NCBI RefSeq assembly: GCF_000768315.1
Contig: NZ_AQQX01000011.1
Location: 46,928 to 110,927, forward strand
Length of the DNA stretch: 64,000 nucleotides
Direction: 5' to 3'
Source of the DNA: Pseudooceanicola atlanticus
GTDB lineage: Bacteria > Pseudomonadota > Alphaproteobacteria > Rhodobacterales > Rhodobacteraceae
In this document: positions 7,243 to 15,492 of the stretch, piece by piece
Layout of the letters: each line of letters starts with the position of its first letter
How positions within the stretch are numbered: position 1 is the stretch's first letter
Made by a program: the position numbers and the translations under genes
Notes under the pieces: model-generated
What the model saw: the letters and a program-made list of their open reading frames with translations, nothing else
Database searches by the model: none
Told to the model about the DNA's origin: nothing

Positions 7243-8517
7243 ATGGCCCCTTCGAATAAAACAATAGATGATAGCGTGTATAAGATGACATCTTTCGAAG
7301 GAAAGATATCGGCAGCTGACTTCGAACAAGACATCGCATTTGTCGCCTATGCTGGAGACGATTGTCGCCTGATTGTTGGTCCTATACAGGTGTCTGGCGA
7401 GGCATATGTTGCACTGAGCAAATGCATGGGGCGCCCCGGTAGTCATGCTGGCTCCATCACCCTGACAGGCGAGAGCGCCGATGGCAGCAAGTTCTCATCT
7501 CCGCATATGGAAATTCGCGGATTACAATCCGGTAGCGAAGGTCACGAAATTCGGCTTGGAACGGGAGAAGCGTCGATCACTGTTCCTCGAAAAGTCACCT
7601 CAAAAGAGCCGACAGTTGCGCTGAAACTGGCGCTCCGGGGATTTAAGAGCTTTCGCCCCAGCCCGGTACAGGCGCAGCTTGGCAGGGTTGTTGTCCAAGG
7701 CGCCAACAAGGTAATGTCCTCTGACGATGTGAGCGGCGCGATCTTCGTCGAATTTAGTGGTGAGCGACCAAGTGATAGTTGGTATCATGACGCCGAAGCA
7801 CTTGCAGAGTTTGTCTGGAAGGGGCTGCAGTTTGGCCACGGAGGGCGGCTACAAATCGCATTGTTGGAGGTCTATCGTCCGGAGGATGTGATTGCGACAT
7901 TCTACAACGGAGGTGGCCGTCCCGCGCACCTTCCCGCAATCCATTTCCTAGATCAATCGGAGTTCGTTGCTGCTTTGGTAGCGCGCTTCGAATGCGAAGA
8001 CACGTTCCCTGATGCTGTCTGGCAAGCTGTGGGCTGGCTCAACAACGACTCGTCCATCGACGAGGTTCGTTACCTGACCCTCATGACCGCGATCGAAACG
8101 ATCTTACACAGCCTCGTCCCGGACGCGTCGTCAACTCTGCTTCGAAAGACCAAATTCAAGCCCATCCGAGATGCACTGATTCAAGCCTTGGCCACATTTG
8201 GGCTGAACCACGACGAAAGAGATGTACTCGTAAGCAATATCAAGCAAATCAACCGAGCGCCCTTGTCCCAAAAAATCAACGCGGTTATCGAAAAGTACGG
8301 CCTCCCGTCCGACGTGTTCAATCAAAGTCTAATCAGACGGCTTAATAAACAGCGCGTCTCGATTGTACACCAAGGGAAATCCTTGGATGACGATAATCTT
8401 TGGGAATGCATGCTCTACGCTCGCGAGATGATTGCACTAATCGTCTTTTCGGAGTTGCGTTACAAAGGACGCTATCAGAGTTATGCCGAAGGTCATGAGC
8501 AACGGACATTGGCGTGA
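7243..8517 (+). CDS. HEPN-domain protein, ApeA-like candidate defence ribonuclease
   Basis: A 424-residue protein whose codon use and GC are clearly lower than the surrounding genes. The N-terminal half (about 15-240) is beta-rich and unrecognised, with an FEGKI...LIVGPIQV pattern reminiscent of ApeA N-terminal domains. The C-terminal third is helical and contains R371-V-S-I-V-H376, the Rx4H motif of HEPN ribonucleases, followed by QGKS and a long helix (LWECMLYAREMIALIVFSEL). The stretch DEVRYLTLMTAIETILHSL (274-292) resembles the first helix of ApeA-type HEPN domains. ApeA proteins cause abortive infection by RNA cleavage, so a stand-alone anti-phage role is inferred, not shown. AGAGAGA precedes the ATG. 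No antitoxin gene is adjacent. Confidence 0.7.
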   Translation: MAPSNKTIDDSVYKMTSFEGKISAADFEQDIAFVAYAGDDCRLIVGPIQVSGEAYVALSKCMGRPGSHAGSITLTGESADGSKFSSPHMEIRGLQSGSEGHEIRLGTGEASITVPRKVTSKEPTVALKLALRGFKSFRPSPVQAQLGRVVVQGANKVMSSDDVSGAIFVEFSGERPSDSWYHDAEALAEFVWKGLQFGHGGRLQIALLEVYRPEDVIATFYNGGGRPAHLPAIHFLDQSEFVAALVARFECEDTFPDAVWQAVGWLNNDSSIDEVRYLTLMTAIETILHSLVPDASSTLLRKTKFKPIRDALIQALATFGLNHDERDVLVSNIKQINRAPLSQKINAVIEKYGLPSDVFNQSLIRRLNKQRVSIVHQGKSLDDDNLWECMLYAREMIALIVFSELRYKGRYQSYAEGHEQRTLA

Positions 8518-8752
8518 GTAAAATCGTCTTTCCTTTGAGGCAAACTTCCAAGAGGAGATCTTGATTGCTAGCCGATCTTCCAGCCCTTACGTTCAAGGCC
8601 AATAGCCACTCCAAGTTGTACGAATGGCAGCAATGTGAAAACTTCGTCGCAGCGCGGATCTAGCAGGTCAAGTTCGGCCATAGCCCAAAATCCGGCGATA
8701 ACACCACTGAGATACCTTGCTCCCCAAAGGCACCGCCCTAATCTCCACCTCC

Positions 8753-8893
8753 ATGAAAATGCGCAAAAAGTCTGACCTGCCGACCAAGGTCTGCCCGGTC
8801 TGCGGGCGCCCGTTCGCTTGGCGCAAGAAGTGGGCTCGGGATTGGGAGCAGGTCGTTTACTGCTCGGATCGCTGCCGGCGGTCGGCCAAGTGA
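8753..8893 (+). CDS. DUF2256 zinc-ribbon-like small protein
   Basis: A 46-residue protein [20 protein letters not shown], then [17 protein letters not shown] and SDRCRRSAK. The CPVCGRPF...WRKKW...W...YCSxRCRR pattern is the DUF2256 family signature: four cysteines arranged as two CxxC-like knuckles, presumably binding zinc. Function is unknown. No good Shine-Dalgarno is visible, and a second in-frame ATG at 8759 is an equally possible start. It lies in the spacer between the HEPN gene and the peroxiredoxin gene. Confidence 0.85.
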   Translation: MKMRKKSDLPTKVCPVCGRPFAWRKKWARDWEQVVYCSDRCRRSAK

Positions 8894-9024
8894 TGGCAGT
8901 GGTGGGGCGAAACTGCGTGGGTCTTTGGTCAGGCTGAGGTGCAGGTCGCAGGGGTTCGGAACGTCCGCTCTTCACGACATATCCCTGCCTACCGATCCCC
9001 GGCCGGGATCACGGTGGGAGCACC

Positions 9025-9054
9025 AACAAAAAAGGGGCCGTTGCCGGCCCCTTT
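9025..9054 (-). terminator. intrinsic terminator of the peroxiredoxin gene
   Basis: AAAGGGGCC (9031-9039), loop GTTGCC, GGCCCCTTT (9046-9054). Read on the minus strand, the hairpin is followed by TTTTTTGTT. It begins 22 bp beyond the peroxiredoxin stop codon. Confidence 0.85.
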
Positions 9055-9076
9055 GTCGTCACTCTGAACCGAACCC

Positions 9077-9625
9077 TCAAGCTGCGGCGCCCTTGGCGGC
9101 TTCGGTGAGGTAGGTCAGCAGGTTTTCCGGGCTCGACTCGCCGTAGGGGTCTTCGCCGTGGTTGTCGCAGATGCCGGGCTCTTCGAACCAGGCTTCGACG
9201 ACGCCGTCATTGATGATCGCCGCGTAGCGCCAGGAGCGCAGGCCGAAGCCGAGGTTGTCCTTGCGCACCAGCATGCCGACGCGGCGGGTGAATTCGCCGG
9301 AGCCGTCGGGGATCACCTTCACGTTCTGGATGCCCTGGGCCTTGGCCCACTGGTTCATGACGAAGCTGTCATTGACGGACATGCAGTAGATCTCGTCGAT
9401 GCCGTGCTCCTGGAAGGTGGCGAAATTGTCCTCGAAGCCGGGCAGCTGGTAGGTAGAGCAGGTCGGCGTGAAGGCGCCGGGCAGGGAGAACAGCACGACC
9501 CGCTTGCCGGCGAAGTAATCGGCGGTGGTCTTGTCCTCCCAGCGGAAGGGGTTGGAGCCGCCAATGCTTTCGTCGCGGATACGGGTGCGGAAGGTGACGT
9601 CGGGAAGTTTCTGGCCGGCTTGCAT
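9077..9625 (-). CDS. peroxiredoxin (Prx5/AhpE-like thiol peroxidase)
   Basis: A 182-residue cytosolic peroxidase that reduces H2O2 or organic hydroperoxides. The peroxidatic Cys56 lies in SLPGAFTPTCS, the Prx5-type PGAFTPxCS motif. A second cysteine, Cys81 (YCMSVND), is at the position typical of bacterial Prx5 proteins. The length matches the family. The gene is monocistronic, with its own terminator at 9025-9054, and lies about 5 kb from the OxyR gene. Control by OxyR is conceivable, but no site was recognised upstream. Confidence 0.9.
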   Translation of the reverse strand: MQAGQKLPDVTFRTRIRDESIGGSNPFRWEDKTTADYFAGKRVVLFSLPGAFTPTCSTYQLPGFEDNFATFQEHGIDEIYCMSVNDSFVMNQWAKAQGIQNVKVIPDGSGEFTRRVGMLVRKDNLGFGLRSWRYAAIINDGVVEAWFEEPGICDNHGEDPYGESSPENLLTYLTEAAKGAAA

Positions 9626-9906
9626 CGGGCTCTCCTGTCTCGGGATGGGGTAGAATGTTGCGCGAGGGGTTAGAGCGATTCCAAGGCGGGCCTCAAGTCG
9701 AATTCTGCGCTGCGGCAGGAACTTTCATATCCTTGTCATGGGTTTGACCGGGAATCGCGCAGCCGCAGCAAAAGGGCTTGCAGACAAGTCATGGCAGGCT
9801 TGCGTGCCGAGGCGTCACTGGCCAAGTGCCGCCTGCAGGTATATGTTGTCGGAAAGGCCCGCCGAGGAGGGCAGGCCTGCACCGGCCCAGTTCAAGGCAA
9901 GACCCC

Positions 9907-10860
9907 ATGCGTGATCTCAAGATCCCCGAACAGCGCCACCCCGAAAAGGCGCGCCGCCCCGACAACCCGCAGCCGAAGAAACCGGATTGGATCCGGGTCA
10001 AGGCGCCGACCTCGAAGGGCTATTTCGAAACCCACAAGATCATGCGCGAGCACAAGCTGGTCACGGTCTGCGAGGAAGCGGGATGCCCCAATGCGGGCGA
10101 ATGCTGGTCCCAGGGCCATGCGACGATGATGATCATGGGCGAGGTCTGCACCCGGGCCTGTTCGTTCTGCAACATCGCCACCGGCAAGCCGCCCGAGGAC
10201 CTGGACGTTTTCGAACCTGGCCGCGTCGCGGATGCGGTGCAGAAGCTGGGCCTGAACCACGTCGTCATCACCTCGGTCGACCGGGATGATATCGAGGATG
10301 GCGGGGCCGAGCATTTCGCCCAGACGATCCGCGCGATCCGTCACCGGTCGCCGGGCACCACGATCGAGATCCTGACGCCGGATTTCATCCGCTCGAAGCC
10401 CGGCTCGCTGGAAGTGGTCGTCGAGGCCAAGCCGGACGTCTTCAACCACAACCTGGAAACCGTGCCGGGGCTTTACCCCGAGGTGCGGCCGGGCGCGCGG
10501 TATTTCCATTCGCTGCGACTGTTGCAGCGCGTAAAAGAGCTGGACCCGACGATGTTCACCAAGTCGGGTATCATGGTGGGCCTGGGCGAGAACCGTCAGC
10601 AGGTGGTTCAGGTGATGGAGGATATGCGCGCCGCGGATATCGATTTCCTGACCATTGGCCAGTACCTGCAGCCGACGCCCAAGCACCATGCCGTGGACCG
10701 CTTCGTCACGCCCGAGGAATTCGCCGCCTACGAGAAGACGGCCTATAACAAGGGCTTCCTGATGGTCTCGGCAACGCCGCTGACGCGGTCGTCATACCAT
10801 GCCGGCGACGACTTTGCCCGGCTGCGGGAGAACCGGCTGAAGCGGCTGGGGCAGGCCTGA
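9907..10860 (+). CDS. lipA: lipoyl synthase
   Basis: A 317-residue radical SAM enzyme that inserts two sulfurs into protein-bound octanoyl groups to make lipoyl cofactors. Both iron-sulfur cluster motifs are intact: Cys55/Cys60/Cys66 ([12 protein letters not shown]) for the auxiliary cluster and Cys81/Cys85/Cys88 (CTRACSFC) for the SAM cluster. The conserved end of the family ([11 protein letters not shown]) is present. The ATG at 9907 is chosen because it gives the family N-terminus [15 protein letters not shown]. The 281 bp upstream (9626-9906) show no gene. Confidence 0.96.
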   Translation: MRDLKIPEQRHPEKARRPDNPQPKKPDWIRVKAPTSKGYFETHKIMREHKLVTVCEEAGCPNAGECWSQGHATMMIMGEVCTRACSFCNIATGKPPEDLDVFEPGRVADAVQKLGLNHVVITSVDRDDIEDGGAEHFAQTIRAIRHRSPGTTIEILTPDFIRSKPGSLEVVVEAKPDVFNHNLETVPGLYPEVRPGARYFHSLRLLQRVKELDPTMFTKSGIMVGLGENRQQVVQVMEDMRAADIDFLTIGQYLQPTPKHHAVDRFVTPEEFAAYEKTAYNKGFLMVSATPLTRSSYHAGDDFARLRENRLKRLGQA

Positions 10861-10884
10861 TCCTGATCCCTACGCGCCTGCGGA

Positions 10885-11940
10885 TCACCCGCTGAGCAAT
10901 TGATGCACGATGGCGCGCTGCGCGGGCGGCGTGTGGCTGATCACCGACATGGTGGCGAAGAGCGCGGTCTTGGCCGCGCCCTTGCTTTGCAGCATGCGGC
11001 GGCCGCGTTCGCTGATCTGGATGACATGCTCACCCTCGGCATAGCGCGCCTCGTCATAGCCCTGGGTGGTGCCGTCCATGATCCGGCGGGCCAGGTCGGC
11101 GGCATCGGCGATGCCAAGGTTCATGCCACGCCCGCCGACAGGGGAATGCACATGCGCCGCATCGCCCGCCAGGAAGACGGACCCCTTGCGATATTGTTCG
11201 GCCTGGCGGACCTGGATGGTGAAGCTGCCGGTGCGGTGAACCTCGTCGACCTGCATCTTCACGGGCAACGCCTTGAGCGCGTCGTCGGCATCGGCGATCA
11301 CGCGGTAGCGGTCGGGGGCCATGGGCACGACGACGCAAACATGGCCCTGGGGCAGCAGGTAGCCGGAAAAGCGCGTCTTGTGCGGCCAGCTGGCGGAGTG
11401 CACGTCGGCAATGGACCAGCGGCCGGGCAAGTCATGGCCCAGGAAATGTATGCCCAGCGTCGTGCGGACGCGGCTATGGGCGCCATCGGCGCCGATCAGG
11501 TATTTCGACGAGACCTCGATATGGCGGCCGAAACAGGCGGTGACGCGGTCGGATTCGATATGCAGGTTGGTCAGTTCGCGGTTGTATTCGACCTGCACGC
11601 CGTAGCGGGCGAGGGCGTCGATCAGATGTGCCTCTGTCCGGTCCTGCGGCAGGCCATGGAGCGAGGAGCGCGCATCGAAGTTCAGGGGCAGGGACAGCAC
11701 GGGGTGGTCGCCCCTGTGCATGGTCAGCCCTTCGAAGCGGATCGCCTCGGCCTCGATCGCGGGACCGGCGCCGCAGGGGGTCAGCAGCTCGATGGAGCCG
11801 GGCGTGATGCCGACGGCGCGGGACAGGTTCGAGGCCCCGTCACGTTTTTCGAAAATCCGTACCTTTGCGCCCAGGCGGGCCAGTTCCACCGCGGCGGTCA
11901 GACCCGTAGGTCCGGCGCCGATCACCGTAACAGTCGTCAT
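10885..11940 (-). CDS. FAD-dependent aromatic-ring-type monooxygenase
   Basis: A 351-residue class A flavoprotein monooxygenase fold. GAGPTGLTAAVELARLG (8-24) is the dinucleotide-binding motif, GADGAHSRVR the DG motif, and LAGDAAHVHSPVGGRGMNLG the GD motif that binds FAD ribityl and phosphate. Such enzymes use NAD(P)H and O2 to hydroxylate aromatic or similar substrates. It is shorter than phenol hydroxylases (no C-terminal thioredoxin-like domain) and closer in size to UbiH or salicylate hydroxylase types. The substrate is unknown. It is convergent with lipA, 24 bp apart. Confidence 0.85.
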   Translation of the reverse strand: MTTVTVIGAGPTGLTAAVELARLGAKVRIFEKRDGASNLSRAVGITPGSIELLTPCGAGPAIEAEAIRFEGLTMHRGDHPVLSLPLNFDARSSLHGLPQDRTEAHLIDALARYGVQVEYNRELTNLHIESDRVTACFGRHIEVSSKYLIGADGAHSRVRTTLGIHFLGHDLPGRWSIADVHSASWPHKTRFSGYLLPQGHVCVVVPMAPDRYRVIADADDALKALPVKMQVDEVHRTGSFTIQVRQAEQYRKGSVFLAGDAAHVHSPVGGRGMNLGIADAADLARRIMDGTTQGYDEARYAEGEHVIQISERGRRMLQSKGAAKTALFATMSVISHTPPAQRAIVHQLLSG

Positions 11941-12002
11941 GCGTGAGCCGAGTCGTTCAAGTTCCCGTCATGAGCGTAGCACTTTTCGGCGCCGGGGAAG
12001 GA

Positions 12003-12902
12003 TCAATTCGCAGGCGGTTCGACAGGCGGCACGGCCTTGAGGTAGGCGGCGATGGCGGCAAGGTCGTCGTCGGTCAGGTTGGACATGTTCTGCACCACCT
12101 CGGCCATCTCGCCACCGGCGCTGTCAAACTCGGGCGTGAAGCCGGATTTCAGGTAGGCGGCGATGTCGACCTCGGACCAGTCCAGCCCGCCGGGCGTGAT
12201 GTTGGGCACGCTGCCACGGCCATCGGGCGAGGGGGCGCCGCCCAGCCAGCGGTCGGTGTCGAGCCCACCAAGCGCGTTGCGCGGCGTGTGGCATTCGGCG
12301 CAATGGCCAAGCGCCTCGACCAGGTAACGGCCACGTTCGACCTGTTCGGTCGGGGCCTCGGCCAGAGCCCAATCCTCGCGGAAGAAAAGCAGTTTCCAGC
12401 CGCCCAGAACGCGCCGGATGGAGAAGGGGAAGCTCACGTCATGCGGCGTGTTCGGCGTATCGGAGGCCGGCAGCGTCTGCATGAATTCATGAAGGTCCGC
12501 AATGTCTTGCGGGTCGGCCTTGGTGTAGGAGGTAAAGGGGAAGGCGGGGTAGTAATGCTGTGCGCCGGGCGACACGCCGCGCATCATCGCATTGGCCAGG
12601 TCATATTGGCTCCACCCGCCGATCCCTGCGTCGGAGGGGCTGATATTGGGGGCGTAGAAGGTGCCGAATTCGGTGGCGAAAGGGCGACCGCCGGCCAGCA
12701 CCAGCCGCTCTTCGCCCTCGGCCTCGGCGGCGGAATGGCACGAGGCGCAGCCGCCGGCCCAGAAGACCTGTTCGCCGCGGGTCGCATCGCCCGTCAGATC
12801 GGCCATCGTTTCCTCGGGCAGGGTGCGCGGGATCGTGACGAGGTAGAAGCAGGCGAGCCCGAAGAAGAAGAGAAGGGCCACGAATCTGAGAAATGTATAC
12901 AT
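12003..12902 (-). CDS. diheme cytochrome c
   Basis: A 299-residue exported protein with an N-terminal hydrophobic anchor (MYTFLRFVALLFFFGLACFY) and two class I haem c domains: CASCH at 52-56 and CAECH at 201-205, each followed by a distal Met-containing region. The architecture resembles the cytochrome subunits of alcohol or gluconate dehydrogenase complexes (two rather than three domains) and other membrane-anchored periplasmic electron carriers. No dehydrogenase subunit is encoded nearby, so its electron donor is unknown. A cytochrome c' gene lies just upstream on the same strand, 68 bp away. Confidence 0.88.
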   Translation of the reverse strand: MYTFLRFVALLFFFGLACFYLVTIPRTLPEETMADLTGDATRGEQVFWAGGCASCHSAAEAEGEERLVLAGGRPFATEFGTFYAPNISPSDAGIGGWSQYDLANAMMRGVSPGAQHYYPAFPFTSYTKADPQDIADLHEFMQTLPASDTPNTPHDVSFPFSIRRVLGGWKLLFFREDWALAEAPTEQVERGRYLVEALGHCAECHTPRNALGGLDTDRWLGGAPSPDGRGSVPNITPGGLDWSEVDIAAYLKSGFTPEFDSAGGEMAEVVQNMSNLTDDDLAAIAAYLKAVPPVEPPAN

Positions 12903-12970
12903 GGCCCTGTCTCCTGTCTGGTGCCGTTTAGGTGCCGATCATCGGTCCGGTGTTTGGTCTGCGGACCGGA

Positions 12971-13444
12971 TCAATCCGACGCGCGGTAGGCCTTGTGGCA
13001 CCCGCCGCAGGCACCGCCAAGCGCGCCCATGGCACCCTGGAGTGAGGCCAGGTCGGTGCCGGCGGCCGCTTCCATCGCGACGGCGGCCTCTGTCATTGCG
13101 GTGGCGGCTTCGCCGACGCCCGCCATGTCTTCCCACAGTGCCGGTAGTGCCTTGGTGCCTTCAAGGGATTCCATGTCGGAGCCAGCGGGCCAGAACGCCA
13201 TCTGGTTCATCGAGGACAGTTTCACGAGGTTGCCCGCCGCGGCCTCTGCCGCCTCTGCGTTGTAGTCGATCGTGCCGCGCGCCATGGCGCCCAGCGTGCC
13301 GAGGTTGAAGGCATAGAGCTTCATCGTGGACTGACGGGCGGTGACGGCCTTCATCAGGTCCTCTTCGCTCATGTGGCTTTCGGCGAATGCCGAGCCTGCC
13401 ATTGTGAGGCCGGCCATCACCAGGCCTGCTAGGTACTTGTTCAT
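12971..13444 (-). CDS. cytochrome c' (c-556 family)
   Basis: A 157-residue periplasmic protein with a signal peptide (MNKYLAGLVMAGLTMAGSAFA) and a four-helix-bundle type sequence ending in CGGCHKAYR, the C-terminal haem attachment site (146-150) diagnostic for cytochrome c'. These proteins bind NO or CO at a five-coordinate haem. The start at 13444 is favoured over an in-frame ATG at 13471 because GGGAG lies 8 bases upstream and the signal peptide then begins cleanly. It probably forms an operon with the downstream diheme cytochrome. Confidence 0.9.
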   Translation of the reverse strand: MNKYLAGLVMAGLTMAGSAFAESHMSEEDLMKAVTARQSTMKLYAFNLGTLGAMARGTIDYNAEAAEAAAGNLVKLSSMNQMAFWPAGSDMESLEGTKALPALWEDMAGVGEAATAMTEAAVAMEAAAGTDLASLQGAMGALGGACGGCHKAYRASD

Positions 13445-13509
13445 GTCAAAACTCCCTGAAAGGACAATCACGTGGCCACGTTAACGCAGGGGAATATGTC
13501 ATGCTTTGA

Positions 13510-13698
13510 CTAATTCGTGATGACACGGTTTGGTGCGCGGACGCTGGCCGGTTCCAGCCATTCGGGAAAGCCGAAGATGCGCTCCGCGGCAATGATGACC
13601 GCGCAGATGGCGATCACCACCAGCACCAGTTTCACACGTTTGGCCGAGGGCGGATTGCGCGCCCACCTGGCCATGCGGAGAAACCAGATCGGGTTCAT
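13510..13698 (-). CDS. small single-span membrane protein downstream of hpt
   Basis: A 62-residue protein starting [20 protein letters not shown], with a basic region and then one transmembrane helix ([17 protein letters not shown]) and a short tail. Its ATG overlaps the hpt stop codon (ATGA at 13698-13695), so it is translationally coupled to hpt. I do not recognise a domain. The [11 protein letters not shown] segment followed by a helix suggests a conserved Rhodobacterales membrane peptide, but that is recollection only. Confidence 0.65.
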   Translation of the reverse strand: MNPIWFLRMARWARNPPSAKRVKLVLVVIAICAVIIAAERIFGFPEWLEPASVRAPNRVITN

Positions 13699-14237
13699 TC
13701 GGTGAAGCGGACCTTGCCGATATAAGGCAGGTTGCGATTGCATTGCGCGTAGTCGATGCCATAGCCGACGACGAACTCGTCGGGGATCTCGAACCCGGTC
13801 CAGTCGGCCTTGAAATCGACCTCCCGCCGGGAGGGTTTGTCGAGCAGGGCAATGGTGCGCAGCTTGGCCGGGTTGCGGGCCTTGAGCATGTGAATCACGT
13901 GGTGCAGCGTGTAGCCGGTATCGACGATATCCTCGACCACCAGCACGTTGCGGCCCTCGATCTCGCCGCGGAGGTCCTTGAGGATCCGGACCTCGCGACT
14001 CGATTCCATGGAATTGCCGTAGGACGAGGCCTCGATGAAGTCGACTTCGACCTCGCGGTCGCGCAATTCGCGGACAAGGTCGGCGATGAAGACGAAGGAC
14101 CCGCGCAGCAGGCCCACGACAACAAGCCGTTCGCCTTCGGGGAATTCCTGCTTGATCTCTTCTGTCAGCGCCTCGATCCGGGCGGCGATCTTCTTGGCAG
14201 AGATCATCTGGTCGATGACATATGGACGCGTGGTCAT
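13695..14237 (-). CDS. hpt: hypoxanthine phosphoribosyltransferase
   Basis: A 180-residue purine salvage enzyme that converts hypoxanthine (and probably guanine) plus PRPP to IMP/GMP. The PRPP-binding loop is [17 protein letters not shown], and [15 protein letters not shown] and [16 protein letters not shown] are the flexible-loop and N-terminal motifs of the family. The start at 14237 ([17 protein letters not shown]) is chosen because AAGGATGG precedes it; longer in-frame starts lack family similarity. The following 62-codon gene overlaps its stop. Confidence 0.93.
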   Translation of the reverse strand: MTTRPYVIDQMISAKKIAARIEALTEEIKQEFPEGERLVVVGLLRGSFVFIADLVRELRDREVEVDFIEASSYGNSMESSREVRILKDLRGEIEGRNVLVVEDIVDTGYTLHHVIHMLKARNPAKLRTIALLDKPSRREVDFKADWTGFEIPDEFVVGYGIDYAQCNRNLPYIGKVRFTE

Positions 14238-14308
14238 GATCCATCCTTGAACTTGCGGGCTCACCATACGACATGGGGGGCCTAAGTAAACGCGACGTTT
14301 GAGAAAAG

Positions 14309-14758
14309 ATGCCCCGCCATTCCGAGACCCGCCACCTGCCATATACCGCACAGCAGATGTACGATCTGGTCGCCGATGTGGGATCCTATCCGCAATTCCT
14401 GCCGTGGTGTGCCGCGGCGCGGGTGCGGTCCCGCGATGACCAGGGCGATCACGAGGTGATGCTGGCGGACCTCGTGATCTCGTTCAAGGTGTTCCGCGAA
14501 CGGTTCGGGTCGCGCGTGGTGCTGTGGCCCGAGGACATGAAGATTGACACCGAATACCTGGACGGTCCGTTCCGCTACATGAAGTCCAACTGGGCCTTCG
14601 CCGATGCAGAGGGCGGGTGCGAGGTGTCCTTCTTCGTCGATTTCGAATTCAAGAACGCGGTGCTCCAGGGCATTATCGGCGTTGTTTTCAACGAGGCGAT
14701 GCAGCGGATCGTGCGGGCTTTCGAGGACCGGGCGAAGGTGCTCTACGGGGCTCCGTGA
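14309..14758 (+). CDS. Coq10/RatA-like START-domain (polyketide cyclase fold) protein
   Basis: A 149-residue helix-grip protein beginning [20 protein letters not shown], followed by [14 protein letters not shown]. This N-terminal pattern ([22 protein letters not shown]) is typical of the Coq10/RatA family. Mitochondrial Coq10 binds ubiquinone and supports respiration, and bacterial RatA was described as a ribosome association toxin. In Alphaproteobacteria a Coq10-like quinone-binding role is the more likely reading. The gene is divergent from hpt. Confidence 0.88.
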   Translation: MPRHSETRHLPYTAQQMYDLVADVGSYPQFLPWCAAARVRSRDDQGDHEVMLADLVISFKVFRERFGSRVVLWPEDMKIDTEYLDGPFRYMKSNWAFADAEGGCEVSFFVDFEFKNAVLQGIIGVVFNEAMQRIVRAFEDRAKVLYGAP

Positions 14759-14759
14759 C

Positions 14760-14786
14760 GTTAACACTTCGGTAAGATGTGTTAAC
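14760..14786. promoter_or_regulatory. inverted repeat GTTAACAC-N11-GTGTTAAC
   Basis: Perfect 8-bp arms (14760-14767 and 14779-14786) separated by 11 bp, directly after the Coq10-like stop codon (14756-14758) and about 130 bp before the small acidic-protein gene. The 19-bp centre-to-centre spacing (almost two helical turns) is suitable for a dimeric regulator. It lacks a U-tract and is AT-rich in the arms, so it is less like a terminator. Confidence 0.4.
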
Positions 14787-14914
14787 ATTTCTGCAATAGC
14801 GACATTGCGAAAGTATCATTGATCATGGCGGTAGGGCCTTGGCCCGACCACATTTGAACCGCATTTCCGGGTCACCTTCCTTCCTCGGTAGAAACGTCAA
14901 ACCTGGAGAACACC

Positions 14915-15388
14915 ATGCTCAATCTGCTGGGCAATGTTCTCACTCCCAATGGTCAGGTGACCACTGGGAGTGGGAGCGGTAGCCAAGGGGCGAATAATGA
15001 CCCCGCGCCGACCGAAGAAGTCGTAGAAATCGTCGAACCCGTCACCGAAGCGGCCGAAGAGCCGATCGTGACGACCGAAAACCCGGATTACGCGCCGACC
15101 TCGTCGACGCCGAATTCCTACTGGAACTCGTCCGAGGATGAAGACGTGATGAGCGGTGTTTCCGCTCAGCTGGACACCCGCGAAAGCGACGAGGTCGTCG
15201 CGGTGGACTTTGCCCGCCGCGCCGCGATCGCGGCACAGGAAAAGGCGGCTTCGGCGGCTCTGCTGGGCGAGATCTCGGACGATCCGTTCACGCCCCTGGG
15301 CGCAGGCAAGGAGGGCGCGAACGCGGCCTATGCCAACCAGAACTCGGAACCCCAGCGACTGGGCGATCCGATGAACGTGTCGGCCTGA
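14915..15388 (+). CDS. small acidic low-complexity protein of unknown function
   Basis: A 157-residue protein, strongly acidic and rich in Glu, Ala, Thr and Ser. It begins MLNLLGNVLTPNGQVTTGSG and continues with a Gly/Ser linker, a Glu/Pro/Val-rich section (EEVVEIVEPVTEAAEEP) and a helical patch (VDFARRAAIAAQEKAASAALLGEI, about 98-122). It has no signal peptide, no cysteine and no recognised domain. CTGGAGAACACC provides a Shine-Dalgarno for the ATG at 14915. The composition predicts a disordered cytosolic protein, and it appears monocistronic. Confidence 0.7.
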   Translation: MLNLLGNVLTPNGQVTTGSGSGSQGANNDPAPTEEVVEIVEPVTEAAEEPIVTTENPDYAPTSSTPNSYWNSSEDEDVMSGVSAQLDTRESDEVVAVDFARRAAIAAQEKAASAALLGEISDDPFTPLGAGKEGANAAYANQNSEPQRLGDPMNVSA

Positions 15389-15492
15389 GGCCGGGACGGG
15401 CCATGGGTCCCTGACCCGGGCCCCTGAAGACGGGCTTTCGGGCGCGGACGAGGCAGGCTAGGATCGCCTTCGGTTTTCCGGAGGAGGATCCC

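Noticed and set aside
7243..8517. HEPN/MNT toxin-antitoxin pair
   Set aside because: No nucleotidyltransferase antitoxin gene flanks the HEPN gene on either side, and the protein is much larger than typical HEPN toxins.
8568..8975. 135-codon minus-strand gene
   Set aside because: Its first half is antisense to the DUF2256 gene and has shadow-like composition; only the C-terminal part looks protein-like.
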